Positions 6,452-15,217 of a stretch of 64,000 nt of DNA are shown here, piece after piece. Made by a program: the position numbers and the translations under genes. Every line of letters begins with the position of its first letter. Positions within the stretch are counted from its first letter, which is position 1. Below the pieces are notes generated by a model that saw nothing but the letters and a program-made list of their open reading frames with translations, ran no database searches and was not told the origin of the DNA. Source of the stretch: Streptomyces albipurpureus (lineage in GTDB: Bacteria > Actinomycetota > Actinomycetes > Streptomycetales > Streptomycetaceae); assembly GCF_023701525.1 (NCBI RefSeq), contig NZ_JAMQAW010000026.1:39206-103205 (forward strand), written 5' to 3'.

Positions 6452-8998
6452 ATGGCTCCCATGTCCGTACTCACGCGCGACGAAGCGCAGACCCGTGCAC
6501 AGCTTCTCGACGTCCACCGCTACACCGTCGACCTTGACCTCACCGCCGGCGTCGAGGCAGGGGTCCCTCCCGGGACAGGCGAAGAGACCTTCGGTTCCAC
6601 CACCGTCATACACTTCACCGCCCGTGCGGCGGGGGACACCTTCGTCGAGGTCAAGCCGGCCGCACTGCGCTCCGTGACACTGGACGGACATCTCCTCGAC
6701 CCCGCAGCGCTCGACGGCAACCGCTTCCCGCTGATCGGGCTCGCCGAGGGCGACCATGAGTTGCGCGTCGAGGCGGATATGCACTATTCGCGCACCGGCG
6801 AGGGGATGCACCGCTTCCGCGACCCCAGCGACGGCGAGACCTACGTCTACACCCAGCTGTTCCTCGAAGACGTCCAGCGGGTCTTCTCCGCCTTCGACCA
6901 GCCGGATCTCAAGGCCGTCTTCGATGTCTCGGTGACCGCCCCCGACGGATGGAGCGTCCTTGGCAACGGTGTCGCCACCCACCAGGGCGACGGCAAATGG
7001 ACCTGCGCCACCACCACCCCCCTCTCCACCTATCTCGTCGCCGTCGCCGCCGGGCCCTGGCACTCCGTCCGCACCGAACACGCGGGACTGCCCTTCGGCC
7101 TCCACTGCCGCCGCTCGCTCGCGCCCTACCTGGACGCGGACGCCGACGAGCTGTTCGAGATCACCCGCCAGTGCTACGACCGGTACCACGAGAAGTTCGA
7201 GGAGCCGTACCCCTTCGACTCCTACGACCAGGCCTTCGTGCCCGAGTTCAACGCGGGCGCGATGGAGAACCCCGGACTGGTCACCTTCCGCGATGAGCTC
7301 GTCTTCCGCTCCGCGGTCACCGACACCCAGCGCCAGACCCGGGCCATGGTCATCGCCCATGAGATGGCCCATATGTGGTTCGGTGACCTGGTCACCATGG
7401 TGTGGTGGGACGACCTCTGGCTGAACGAGTCGTTCGCCGAGTACATGGGCTTCCAGATCCTCACCGAGGCCACCCGGTTCACCGACACCTGGGTCGACTT
7501 CGCCGTCGCCCGCAAGGGCTGGGGGTACGACGCGGACCAGCGGCCGTCCACCCACCCCGTCTCCCCGGACCCGGACGCGGTTCCCGACACCGCGTCCGCG
7601 CTCCTCAACTTCGACGGCATCTCCTATGCCAAGGGAGCGTCCGCGCTGCGCCAACTGGTGACCTGGATGGGGGAGAAGGACTTCCTCGCCGGCATCAACA
7701 TCCACTTCGCCCGCCACAAGTTCGGCAACGCCACCCTCGCCGACTTCATCGACTCCCTCTCCGGGGCCACCGACCGCGATGTCCACGCATGGGCCGAGGC
7801 CTGGCTGCGTACGACCGGGGTGGACACCCTCACCCCCGCGGTCGCCGAATCCAACGGCACCTGGTCGCTCGCCGTCGCCCACCAGGGAACGCGCCCGCAC
7901 CGCATCGCCGTCGGCGCCTACGACATCGACCCCGTCGACCCCACCCGGGTGGTGCTGCGCGGCCGTTGGGAGCTGGACGTCCCGGGGGGTGCCAACGCCG
8001 TCGAGCCGCAGCCCGGCCGCCGTCCCGCCCTCGTCGTACTCAACGACATCGATACCACCTACGCCAAGATCCGCCTCGACCCCGGCTCCTGGGAGACCGC
8101 GGTACGCGTCCTGTCGTACGTCCCCGACGCGCTGACCCGCGCCGTCATCTGGAACGCGGCCCGCGACATGGTCCGCGACGGCGAGCTCGCCCCCCTCGCC
8201 TATCTGGAGGCCGCCCGGATCCAGCTGCCCCGTGAAACGGATCTGGCGATCGCCCAGGGCGTCCTCGCGTTCGCCACCACCCAGGTCGCCGCTCGCTACG
8301 TGCCCACCGCCCAGCGGTCCGCCGCCCTCGGGGTGATCAGGGACATCTGCCGTGGGCTGATGCGCCGCACCGAGGACGGCAGCGATCCGGGGCTGCGGCT
8401 GATCGCGGTACGCCACTTCATCGACGCGTCGGCCCAGCCGGAAGCGATCCAGGAATGGCTGGCCGAAGGGAGCGTCATCGGCGGGCCCGAACTCGACCCG
8501 GAGCTGCGCTGGCGGATTCAGTACCGTCTCGCCGTCCTCGGCGAGACCGACGAAGCCGCCATCGCGGCCGAACTGGTGCAGGACCCCAGCGCGACCGGCC
8601 AGGAAGGCGCGGCCCGATGTCGCTCCGCGCTACCGACCGAGGAGGCCAAGGCCGCGGCCTGGGCACAGATGTTCGCCTCCGACGACCTCTCCAACTACGT
8701 CTTCAGGGCCACCGCTCAGGGCTTCTGGCAGCCCGAACAGGCCGAACTGGTCGCGCCGTACCTCGCGCGCTACTACCCGGACACGGTCGCCCTGGCCGAC
8801 CGCAGGGGCCCGGCCATAGCGGAGGCCGCCGGCGGGTACGCGTTTCCGCTGTACGCGGTCGACGACGAGGCGCTGGAAGTGGGGGAGACCGCTCTGCGAG
8901 AAACGGAGATGATCCCCGCCATGCGCCGCCGACTGGCTGACCAACTGGACGACCTACGCCGGGCCCTGTCCGTCCGGGCGACCCACTCCACCCCCTAG
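6452..8998 (+). CDS. pepN: Aminopeptidase N (M1 family zinc metallopeptidase)
   Basis: About 848 residues. M1 landmarks are the exopeptidase motif GAMENPGLVTF near residue 270 and the zinc site HEMAHMWFGDLVTM near 303 with the third ligand glutamate in WLNESFAEY. The C-terminal half is the helical ERAP1-like domain (ALTRAVIWNAARDMVRDGEL and AIAEAAGGYAFP). It removes N-terminal amino acids from peptides in the cytosol; no signal peptide is present. ATG 6452 (MAPMSVLTRDEA) or ATG 6461 is the likely start; upstream in-frame sequence is not protein-like. Length is normal for actinobacterial PepN. It is monocistronic, with a terminator just after the stop. Confidence 0.95.
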   Translation: MAPMSVLTRDEAQTRAQLLDVHRYTVDLDLTAGVEAGVPPGTGEETFGSTTVIHFTARAAGDTFVEVKPAALRSVTLDGHLLDPAALDGNRFPLIGLAEGDHELRVEADMHYSRTGEGMHRFRDPSDGETYVYTQLFLEDVQRVFSAFDQPDLKAVFDVSVTAPDGWSVLGNGVATHQGDGKWTCATTTPLSTYLVAVAAGPWHSVRTEHAGLPFGLHCRRSLAPYLDADADELFEITRQCYDRYHEKFEEPYPFDSYDQAFVPEFNAGAMENPGLVTFRDELVFRSAVTDTQRQTRAMVIAHEMAHMWFGDLVTMVWWDDLWLNESFAEYMGFQILTEATRFTDTWVDFAVARKGWGYDADQRPSTHPVSPDPDAVPDTASALLNFDGISYAKGASALRQLVTWMGEKDFLAGINIHFARHKFGNATLADFIDSLSGATDRDVHAWAEAWLRTTGVDTLTPAVAESNGTWSLAVAHQGTRPHRIAVGAYDIDPVDPTRVVLRGRWELDVPGGANAVEPQPGRRPALVVLNDIDTTYAKIRLDPGSWETAVRVLSYVPDALTRAVIWNAARDMVRDGELAPLAYLEAARIQLPRETDLAIAQGVLAFATTQVAARYVPTAQRSAALGVIRDICRGLMRRTEDGSDPGLRLIAVRHFIDASAQPEAIQEWLAEGSVIGGPELDPELRWRIQYRLAVLGETDEAAIAAELVQDPSATGQEGAARCRSALPTEEAKAAAWAQMFASDDLSNYVFRATAQGFWQPEQAELVAPYLARYYPDTVALADRRGPAIAEAAGGYAFPLYAVDDEALEVGETALRETEMIPAMRRRLADQLDDLRRALSVRATHSTP

Positions 8999-9006
8999 CG
9001 ACCACG

Positions 9007-9034
9007 GGGGCTGACCAACCACCCGGTCAGCCCC
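9007..9034 (+). terminator. pepN terminator
   Basis: GGGGCTGACC (9007-9016) and GGTCAGCCCC (9025-9034) form a perfect 10-bp stem with an 8-nt loop, 8 nt after the pepN stop. Confidence 0.75.
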
Positions 9035-9450
9035 TCGGCCACCTTTCCCGGGTCCCGCCCGCCGCACCTCCCGACCTGGCGCGGGGCGGTCCCGGGGCTG
9101 AGCGCCCGCCGTCCCTGGCTCGGTGCGGCCCGGGCGAACGATCCGGGCGACCTCCCGAGCACAGGGTGCGGGACACCTCGTCGGTCAGTCGCCCGACGGC
9201 GGCGATGCGGCCCGACCGCCGTAGTGGAGAGCGGCGGTGGGCGAGGTGGGACCAGCCGTGTACCCAGCCCGCCAGAGGCGCCGGTCCCACCCCTCAGGCC
9301 CCAGAGTCCGCCCATGACGCGGGCATATGATCCGGCGCCAGCCCCGGTCCCCCAGCAGAACCGAACCTCCTCCGCCCCCACTCGTTGAGCACTACGCGTG
9401 CCCCTCCCCATCGGGGGTCGCCCCGCCAACGCAGCCTGCGGAGGACCCAT
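9035..9450. other. Gene-free stretch upstream of the decarboxylase gene
   Basis: No supported gene. I looked for an iron-box palindrome of the DmdR/IdeR type, as expected before a siderophore operon, and saw none. A GGAGGA ribosome site closes the stretch at about 9438-9443. Confidence 0.5.
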
Positions 9451-10959
9451 ATGAGCACGTCGAGCCCCCCCGACCCCCGCGTTCCGCAGGCAGGGCCGCG
9501 GAGCGCCTCCCAGGCACCGGCCACCCCGATTCCCGCGACGGGCACCGCGCGCGACAGGGGCGCACCCCAAGCCCCCCTCGCGGGCGGCACCCACGGCCCC
9601 GACGCCCTGCGCCCCCTGCTCGGTCTGGTCCTCGAATCCCTCCGTGAAGGCGCCGCCGACCGTGGCGGCCCCTTTCCCCCGGGTGGGCCCGAGGCCATCG
9701 CCGCCCAGATCCGCCAGGCCGTGGAACCCGTACTGCCCGACCACGGAATCGGCGCGGGCAACGCCCTGCACCGGCTCGTACGGGCGGTGGCGTACGGGGC
9801 GGCCGATCCCGCCGACCCCCTGTGCGCCGCCCATCTCCACACCCCTCCGCTCGCGCTCGCCGTGGCCGCCGACCTCGCCGCATCCGTGCTCAACCAGTCC
9901 CTTGACTCCTGGGACCAGGCCCCGGCCGCATCCGAGGTGGAGCGTTCCGTCACCCGCGCCCTCGCGGCCGAGGTCTATCCGCACGCACCCCAGCCCGATG
10001 CCCTGGTCACCACCGGAGGCACCGAGTCCAATCAACTCGCCCTCCTCCTCGCCCGGGAACGCCACGGCGCCATCCAGGTGATCTGCGGCTCGGGCTCCCA
10101 CCACTCCGTACAACGAGCGGCCTGGTTGCTGGGGCTGCCCGCACCGGTGACCGTGCCGGCCGCCGACGGCGCTCTGGACCCCGTAGCGCTCGACGACGCC
10201 CTCACCGAACTACCCGGGCCCCGCCTGGTCGTCGCCACCGCGGGCGCCACCGACACCGGACGGATCGACCCCCTTCCCGAGATCGCCGCGATCTGTGAGC
10301 GCCATGGCGTCGAACTCCACGTCGACGCCGCCTACGGCGGACCGCTGCTCTTCAGCGAGCGGCACCGCCCGCTGCTCGCAGGTCTTGAACGCGCCGACTC
10401 CGTCACCCTCGACCTCCACAAACTCGGCTGGCAGCCCATCGCCGCCGGCCTGTTCGCGGTACGCGACCACGCCCGGCTGAGCCCCCTGGCGATCACCGCC
10501 GACTACCTCAACCCCGACGACGACACCGAAGCCGGGCTGCCCGATCTGCTGGGCCGTTCGCTGCGCACCACCCGGCGCCCCGACGTCCTCAAGATCGCGG
10601 TCACCCTCCGGTCCCTCGGCCGGGACGGAATGGCCGCGCTGGTGGACCGCACGATGGACAGCGCCGCCCGCTTCGCCCAACTCATCGAGGCCGATGAGCG
10701 CTTGGAGCTGTGGCAGCGGCCCACCCTGAGCACCGTGCTCTTTCGACCCCGCGGCGCCGGTGACGCGCAGACCGCGGAGATCCGCCGCACCCTTCTGATG
10801 GAAGGCCGGGCGGTCCTCGGCCGCGCCCGGATCGACGGGCGGCTCTGGCTCAAGGCGACCCTGCTCAACCCCTACGCCAGCTCAGCCGACCTGCACCGAC
10901 TGATTGACCTTGTGATCGACGTTGTGATCGAACTCGTGGAAGGCAGCACCCACCGATGA
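9451..10959 (+). CDS. PLP-dependent decarboxylase, DesA/diaminobutyrate-decarboxylase type
   Basis: About 502 residues of the group II PLP decarboxylase family. After a Pro/Ala-rich N-terminus come TTGGTESNQLALLLARE, the histidine region SGSHHSVQRAAWLLG, the cofactor aspartate in ELHVDAAYGGPLL and the Schiff-base lysine in DLHKLGWQPIAA, followed by ITADYLNPDDD as in DesA proteins. The likely substrate is lysine or a related diamino acid, giving cadaverine. The start has GCGGAGGACC upstream. The stop overlaps the next start (ATGA), so it is translationally coupled to the lysine N-hydroxylase. This is the first half of the hydroxamate-siderophore route, but no acyltransferase or NIS synthetase follows. 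Confidence 0.85.
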   Translation: MSTSSPPDPRVPQAGPRSASQAPATPIPATGTARDRGAPQAPLAGGTHGPDALRPLLGLVLESLREGAADRGGPFPPGGPEAIAAQIRQAVEPVLPDHGIGAGNALHRLVRAVAYGAADPADPLCAAHLHTPPLALAVAADLAASVLNQSLDSWDQAPAASEVERSVTRALAAEVYPHAPQPDALVTTGGTESNQLALLLARERHGAIQVICGSGSHHSVQRAAWLLGLPAPVTVPAADGALDPVALDDALTELPGPRLVVATAGATDTGRIDPLPEIAAICERHGVELHVDAAYGGPLLFSERHRPLLAGLERADSVTLDLHKLGWQPIAAGLFAVRDHARLSPLAITADYLNPDDDTEAGLPDLLGRSLRTTRRPDVLKIAVTLRSLGRDGMAALVDRTMDSAARFAQLIEADERLELWQRPTLSTVLFRPRGAGDAQTAEIRRTLLMEGRAVLGRARIDGRLWLKATLLNPYASSADLHRLIDLVIDVVIELVEGSTHR

Positions 10960-12368
10960 GCGCCACGCCCCCCACCGAACCCGACCGACCCCAAGACCTC
11001 GTGGGCATCGGCATCGGACCGTTCAACCTCTCGCTCGCCGCCCTCGCCCACGGCCTGCGCACCCCGCTGCGCACCGCCTTCTACGAGCAGGGCCACCACT
11101 TCGGTTGGCACTCCGGTCTGCTGATCGAGGGAGCCCGCGTCCAGGTTCCGTTCCTCGCCGATCTGGTCACCCTCGTCGACCCCGCGAGCCCCTGGAGCTT
11201 TCTGAACTACCTGCGCTCCCGGGAACGGCTCTTCCCCTTCTACTTCGCCGAGCGGTTCCACATCCACCGCGCCGAGTACGAGGCCTACTGCCGCTGGGTC
11301 AGCCACAGCCTGCCCGGTCTCCACTTCGGCCACCAGATCGACGCCGTGCGCTGGAACTCCGAGCGCGAGCTGTTCGAGGTCGACTACACCCAACTCGACA
11401 TCGACGGGGAGGCCGAGGCCCTGGGCCGTACCCATGCCCGCAATGTCGTGCTCGGCGTGGGCACCGAGCCCTATGTCCCGGAGCCGCTGCGACCACTCGT
11501 CGACGCCTCGACCGCCCCGGTGATCCACTCGGCGGAGTACCTGGACAACCGGGACCGGCTGCTGGCCGCCGAGCACATCACCGTCATCGGCTCCGGCCAA
11601 TCCGGCGCCGAGGTCTTTCTCGATCTGCTCCGCCAGCGGCCCGTGGGCCGTGAGGGGCTCCACTGGCTGGCCCGTACCGAGGCCTTCACACCCATGGAGT
11701 ACTCCAAGCTCGGCCTTGAGCACTTCACCCCCGACTACACCCGCTACTTCCACGCCCTGCCCGAACAGACCCGGGACCAGGTCGCCTTCGGACAGTGGCA
11801 CCTCCACCGGGGCATCGACGCGGGCACCATGGCGCAGATCCACGAGGAGCTCTACCGGCGGACCCTGCACGGTGGCTGGCCGGACGCCGTCCTCACCCCC
11901 GGGGTGCGCGTTCGCACCGCGGGCCGGGTCGCCACCACCAAGATCGAACTGCATCTGGAACACCTCCAGCAGGCAGCCCGATCCCGGCTGCTGACCGATG
12001 CCGTCGTCCTCGCCACGGGATACCGCCAGCGCCCGGTCGATCTGCTGCTGGCCGGACTCGACCCCTATCTCCGCCGTGACTCGGCGGGCCGACCCCGGAT
12101 CGACGACGAGTACCGGCTGGTCACCGACCGATCCGTGACCGGCGCTGTGTACGTGCAGAACGCCGAGGCGCACACCCATGGCGTCGGCACCCCCGATCTG
12201 GGACTCGCGGCCTGGCGCAGCGCCAGCATCCTCAACTCCCTCACCGGCCAGGAGCCGTATCCGCTGCCCCGGCGCACCGCCTTCACCAGCTTCGGTCTGG
12301 AGCGGCCGGCACCGTCCCGGGTCCCTGCCCAGGGAATGCACTTCACCCCGCTCGCCCCCAGCTTCTAG
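10956..12368 (+). CDS. Lysine/ornithine (or diamine) N-hydroxylase, DesB/IucD/PvdA type
   Basis: 470 residues of the flavin-dependent N-hydroxylating monooxygenase family. The FAD motif is VGIGIGPFNLSLAALAHG, with the substrate-region features FGWHSGLLIEGARVQVPFLADLV and WSFLNYL. The NADPH-binding motif is ITVIGSGQSGAEVFLDLL, and the family's ATGYRQRPVDLL and NAEAHTHGVGTPDLGL appear near the C-terminus. It adds a hydroxyl to the terminal amine of lysine, ornithine or cadaverine, making the hydroxamate iron-binding group. It overlaps the decarboxylase by 4 bp. It could feed a desferrioxamine-type pathway encoded elsewhere. No transporter or synthetase is visible here. Confidence 0.88.
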   Translation: MSATPPTEPDRPQDLVGIGIGPFNLSLAALAHGLRTPLRTAFYEQGHHFGWHSGLLIEGARVQVPFLADLVTLVDPASPWSFLNYLRSRERLFPFYFAERFHIHRAEYEAYCRWVSHSLPGLHFGHQIDAVRWNSERELFEVDYTQLDIDGEAEALGRTHARNVVLGVGTEPYVPEPLRPLVDASTAPVIHSAEYLDNRDRLLAAEHITVIGSGQSGAEVFLDLLRQRPVGREGLHWLARTEAFTPMEYSKLGLEHFTPDYTRYFHALPEQTRDQVAFGQWHLHRGIDAGTMAQIHEELYRRTLHGGWPDAVLTPGVRVRTAGRVATTKIELHLEHLQQAARSRLLTDAVVLATGYRQRPVDLLLAGLDPYLRRDSAGRPRIDDEYRLVTDRSVTGAVYVQNAEAHTHGVGTPDLGLAAWRSASILNSLTGQEPYPLPRRTAFTSFGLERPAPSRVPAQGMHFTPLAPSF

Positions 12369-12518
12369 GCCCGTGGCGCACCCATCGGGGGCGCGCTGCT
12401 GAGCGTCCTCGTATCCCGGCCCGGGATGCGAGAGTGTCCGTACGCCAGTCGGCAGTATGTTCACGCGTACCGCGCCACGTTGTGCGGTACGCGACGACGA
12501 GTACGAGGGAGCCGCCCC

Positions 12519-13241
12519 GTGACCATGGACGCAGCCAGCACCGACGCACCCACCCCCGCCGCTCCGTACGGCACTCCGGACACCCCCCGGGTCGCCGTCC
12601 GCGGCGAGGCCCGGTTGGAGGTGGATCCGGAGGTCGCCCGGATCGGGGTCACCGTCGGCGCCCGGGGCTCCGATCGCCGCGGTGCCCTGGAAGACCTCAC
12701 CCACCGAAACTCCGCGGTCCTGGAGCTGATCAGGTCCTACGGGGACGCCGTGGAGAAGCTGGAAACCGGATCGTTCTCCATCACCCCCGAGCTCACCAAG
12801 CGGGGCAAGGGCGAGCGGGTCCGCACGTACCACGGCAAGGTCTACATCACCGCCGAGCTCGTCGACTTCACCTCCCTCGGGGAGCTGACCACCCGGCTCG
12901 CGGATCTGGAGATGACCCGGGTCGACGGCCCCTGGTGGAAGCTTCGCCCCCACTCGCCCGCCCATGGCGAGGCCCGGCGGCAGGCCGTGCTGGAGGCCGT
13001 TCAGCGGGCCCGTGAGTACGCCGAGGCGCTCGGGGCACGGCTATCCGCGCTGGTGGAGTTGGCGGATCTCGGCGCCGAGAACGGCGGCGGCTACGGCGCA
13101 CCTCGCGGAGCCGCGACGATGGCCTTCGCCGGAGCGGCCGAATACGCGGGACCGGCCCCCGCCCTCGATCTCGAACCCCAGCGGCAGACCGTTTACGCCC
13201 AGGTGAATGCTCGTTTCACTATGACACCACCGGAGCTATGA
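12519..13241 (+). CDS. SIMPL-domain (DUF541) protein
   Basis: About 240 residues from GTG 12519, which has GGGAG 7 nt upstream. The SIMPL pattern is clear: VAVRGEARLEVDPEVARIGVTV, then LEDLTHRNSAVLELIRSYG, SFSITPELTKRGKGERVRTYHG and the QAVLEAVQRAREYAEALGARL helix. There is no signal peptide, unlike the periplasmic or secreted members, so this one is probably cytoplasmic. Family function is poorly known (linked to stress tolerance and signalling-complex interaction in other organisms). It stands alone between the hydroxylase and pyk and has its own terminator. Confidence 0.85.
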   Translation: MTMDAASTDAPTPAAPYGTPDTPRVAVRGEARLEVDPEVARIGVTVGARGSDRRGALEDLTHRNSAVLELIRSYGDAVEKLETGSFSITPELTKRGKGERVRTYHGKVYITAELVDFTSLGELTTRLADLEMTRVDGPWWKLRPHSPAHGEARRQAVLEAVQRAREYAEALGARLSALVELADLGAENGGGYGAPRGAATMAFAGAAEYAGPAPALDLEPQRQTVYAQVNARFTMTPPEL

Positions 13242-13246
13242 GGAGT

Positions 13247-13288
13247 TCTCTGTCCGGAACCCCGCACAAAGGGCGCTCCGGACAGAGA
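13247..13288 (+). terminator. Terminator of the SIMPL gene
   Basis: TCTCTGTCCGGA (13247-13258) and its perfect complement (13277-13288) form a 12-bp stem directly after the SIMPL stop. Confidence 0.8.
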
Positions 13289-13398
13289 AATTGCTCATCA
13301 GAGCGCACCTGTGCACACTTCGGCAGTTGTCAATAACCTTTCACGCAAAGGTTGTTGAGGAGAAACCTGGAATCAAACCCCTACCGGTGGGTAAGTCT

Positions 13399-13404
13399 TA
13401 GGGT
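13399..13404 (+). promoter_or_regulatory. Probable -10 box of pyk (leaderless)
   Basis: TAGGGT ends 7 nt before ATG 13412, and no ribosome-binding site precedes that ATG. This fits a leaderless pyk mRNA. No good -35 is evident. Confidence 0.4.
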
Positions 13405-13411
13405 CGATCCC

Positions 13412-14845
13412 ATGCGCCGAGCGAAAATCGTCTGTACTTTGGGCCCAGCCACCGACTCATATGACCAGATCAAGGCACTGGTCGAGGCCGGAATGGATGT
13501 TGCCCGACTCAATCTCAGCCACGGCAGTTACACCGAGCATGACGAGCGCTATCAGCGCGTACGCAAGGCGTCCGAAGAGACGGGGCGCAGCGTCGGTGTA
13601 CTGGCTGATCTCCAGGGCCCAAAGATCAGACTCGGGCGTTTTCGCGAAGGCCCCGTCCTGCTGGAGCGCGGCGATGAATTCACCATCACCGTGGAGCCGA
13701 TGGAAGGCGACCGCAATATTTGCGGAACCACCTATCAGGGCCTCGCCGGCGATGTCACCGCGGGCGAGCGCATCCTGGTGGACGACGGCAAGGTCACCCT
13801 GGAGGTGACCGCCGTCGAAGGGCCCCTGGTCCACACCACGGTCATCGAAGGCGGCATGGTCTCCGACAACAAGGGGCTCAACCTCCCCGGGGTCGCGGTC
13901 TCCGTCCCGGCGCTCTCGGAGAAGGACATCGAGGACCTTCGCTGGGCGCTGCGTACCGGTGTCGATGTGATCGCCCTGTCCTTCGTCCGCAGTGGACGCG
14001 ACATCGAGGACGTCCATCGCGTCATGGACGAAGAGGGGCGCAGGCTGCCCGTCATCGCCAAGGTCGAGAAGCCGCAGGCCGTCGAGAACATAGACGACAT
14101 CGTGGCCGCTTTCGACGGCATCATGGTTGCCCGGGGCGACCTCGGCGTGGAGATGCCGCTGGAACTGGTGCCGATCGTCCAGAAGCGGGCGATCAAGCTG
14201 GCCCGGCGCAATGCCAAGCCGGTGATCGTGGCCACCCAGATGCTGGACTCGATGATCGAGAACTCCCGCCCGACCCGCGCCGAGGCCTCCGATGTGGCCA
14301 ACGCCGTCATCGACGGCACCGACGCGGTGATGCTCTCGGGGGAGACGAGCGTCGGCAAGTACCCCATCGAGACCGTGCGCACGATGGGCAGGATCGTCGA
14401 GGCCGCGGAGGAGGATGTGCTCGCCAAGGGGCTACCGCCGCTGACCGAGCGCAGCAAGCCCCGCACTCAGGCCGGTGCGGTGGCCCGTGCGGCGGCGGAG
14501 ATGGGCGATTTCCTCGGCGCCAAGTTCCTGGTCGCCTTCACTCAGTCGGGCGACACCGTCCGGCGGCTCTCGCGCTATCGCTCGCCGATCCCCCTGCTGG
14601 CCTTCACGCCCGACCCGGCCACCCGCGCCCAGCTCAATCTCACCTGGGGTGTGGAGGCCTTCCTCGGCCCGCATGTGGAGTCGACCGACGCCATGGTCGC
14701 CCAGGTCGATGAGGAGCTGCTGAGGATCGGCCGCTGTGAGCGCGGTGACATTGTGGTGATCACGGCGGGATCGCCTCCCGGAGTCCCCGGTTCGACGAAT
14801 CTGGTGCGCATCCATCACATCGGAGTGGATGACACCACCAGCTGA
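13412..14845 (+). CDS. pyk: Pyruvate kinase
   Basis: About 477 residues. It begins RRAKIVCTLGPATDSYDQI, the canonical N-terminus. The active-site lysine segment is LPVIAKVEKPQAVENIDDI, followed by GIMVARGDLGVEMP, ATQMLDSMIENSRPTRAEASDVANA and the DAVMLSGETSVGKYP loop. The C-terminal regulatory domain has AFTQSGDTVRRLSRYRSPIPLL. It converts phosphoenolpyruvate and ADP to pyruvate and ATP. ATG 13412 is chosen because family similarity begins there, and a -10 box lies 7 nt upstream. It is monocistronic with a strong terminator. A tRNA gene and the ANTAR regulator follow. Confidence 0.97.
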   Translation: MRRAKIVCTLGPATDSYDQIKALVEAGMDVARLNLSHGSYTEHDERYQRVRKASEETGRSVGVLADLQGPKIRLGRFREGPVLLERGDEFTITVEPMEGDRNICGTTYQGLAGDVTAGERILVDDGKVTLEVTAVEGPLVHTTVIEGGMVSDNKGLNLPGVAVSVPALSEKDIEDLRWALRTGVDVIALSFVRSGRDIEDVHRVMDEEGRRLPVIAKVEKPQAVENIDDIVAAFDGIMVARGDLGVEMPLELVPIVQKRAIKLARRNAKPVIVATQMLDSMIENSRPTRAEASDVANAVIDGTDAVMLSGETSVGKYPIETVRTMGRIVEAAEEDVLAKGLPPLTERSKPRTQAGAVARAAAEMGDFLGAKFLVAFTQSGDTVRRLSRYRSPIPLLAFTPDPATRAQLNLTWGVEAFLGPHVESTDAMVAQVDEELLRIGRCERGDIVVITAGSPPGVPGSTNLVRIHHIGVDDTTS

Positions 14846-14852
14846 TGCGCCG

Positions 14853-14893
14853 GCGCCCGCTGGGGCCCCGATGGAAGGGGCCTCAACGGGCGC
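14853..14893 (+). terminator. pyk terminator
   Basis: GCGCCCG (14853-14859) pairs with CGGGCGC (14887-14893), and an inner GGCCCC/GGGGCC stem is separated by one mismatch and one wobble. It begins 7 nt after the pyk stop. Confidence 0.75.
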
Positions 14894-15026
14894 TCTCTCA
14901 CGGCCTGCTGGGCGATCTTGCCGGCCGACTCCCACACGTCGACTCTGTCGATCGATCCCGCTGGTGATTTGCTGATCGATCCTGCCGGTCAACCCTCAAA
15001 GGGTGACCATGGAATTACAGGGAAAG

Positions 15027-15099
15027 TACCCCGGGTGGGATTCGAACCCACGCTGGATGGTGTTTGAGACCATTGCCTCTACCGCTGGGCTACCGGGGC
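15027..15099 (-). tRNA. tRNA with CAA anticodon (tRNA-Leu by anticodon, but class I shape)
   Basis: On the minus strand the 73 nt fold as a full cloverleaf: acceptor GCCCCGG with CCGGGGT (one G-T), D-arm GCCCAGCGGTAGAGGC, anticodon stem ATGGT/ACCAT with loop CTCAAAC, a 5-nt variable loop CCAGC, T-arm GTGGG-TTCGAAT-CCCAC and discriminator A. CCA is not encoded. The anticodon CAA reads UUG, leucine. Bacterial leucine tRNAs normally have a long variable arm of 10 nt or more and total about 85 nt. This molecule has the short arm of class I tRNAs, so its amino-acid identity is less certain than its fold. Confidence 0.85.
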
Positions 15100-15180
15100 G
15101 CCTTGGAAACGTAGGGTGGCGGGCACCCTTCGTGCCCCCACCATACAGGAGCTCGGTAGGCTCATGGGGAGCACCCTGCA

Positions 15181-15208
15181 TTGGAACGCCTTGGAATGCC
15201 TTGGAATG
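15181..15208. repeat. Triple 10-bp direct repeat before the ANTAR gene
   Basis: TTGGAACGCC, TTGGAATGCC and TTGGAATGag follow each other without gaps just upstream of the GAGGAG ribosome site of the ANTAR regulator. They could be slippage products or a protein-binding array in the 5' region. Confidence 0.7.
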
Positions 15209-15217
15209 AGGAGTCCC

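Noticed and set aside
6443..8416. 657-codon open frame antisense to pepN
   Set aside because: High-GC shadow of the pepN codon pattern: low-complexity Gly/Val/Asp composition, no family, no ribosome site.
9035..9450. Iron box (DmdR/IdeR operator) before the decarboxylase/hydroxylase pair
   Set aside because: No 19-bp TTAGGTTAGGCTAACCTAA-like palindrome was found on reading the region.
10872..12965. 697-codon open frame antisense to the lysine N-hydroxylase
   Set aside because: Crosses three well-supported plus-strand features and has shadow-like composition.
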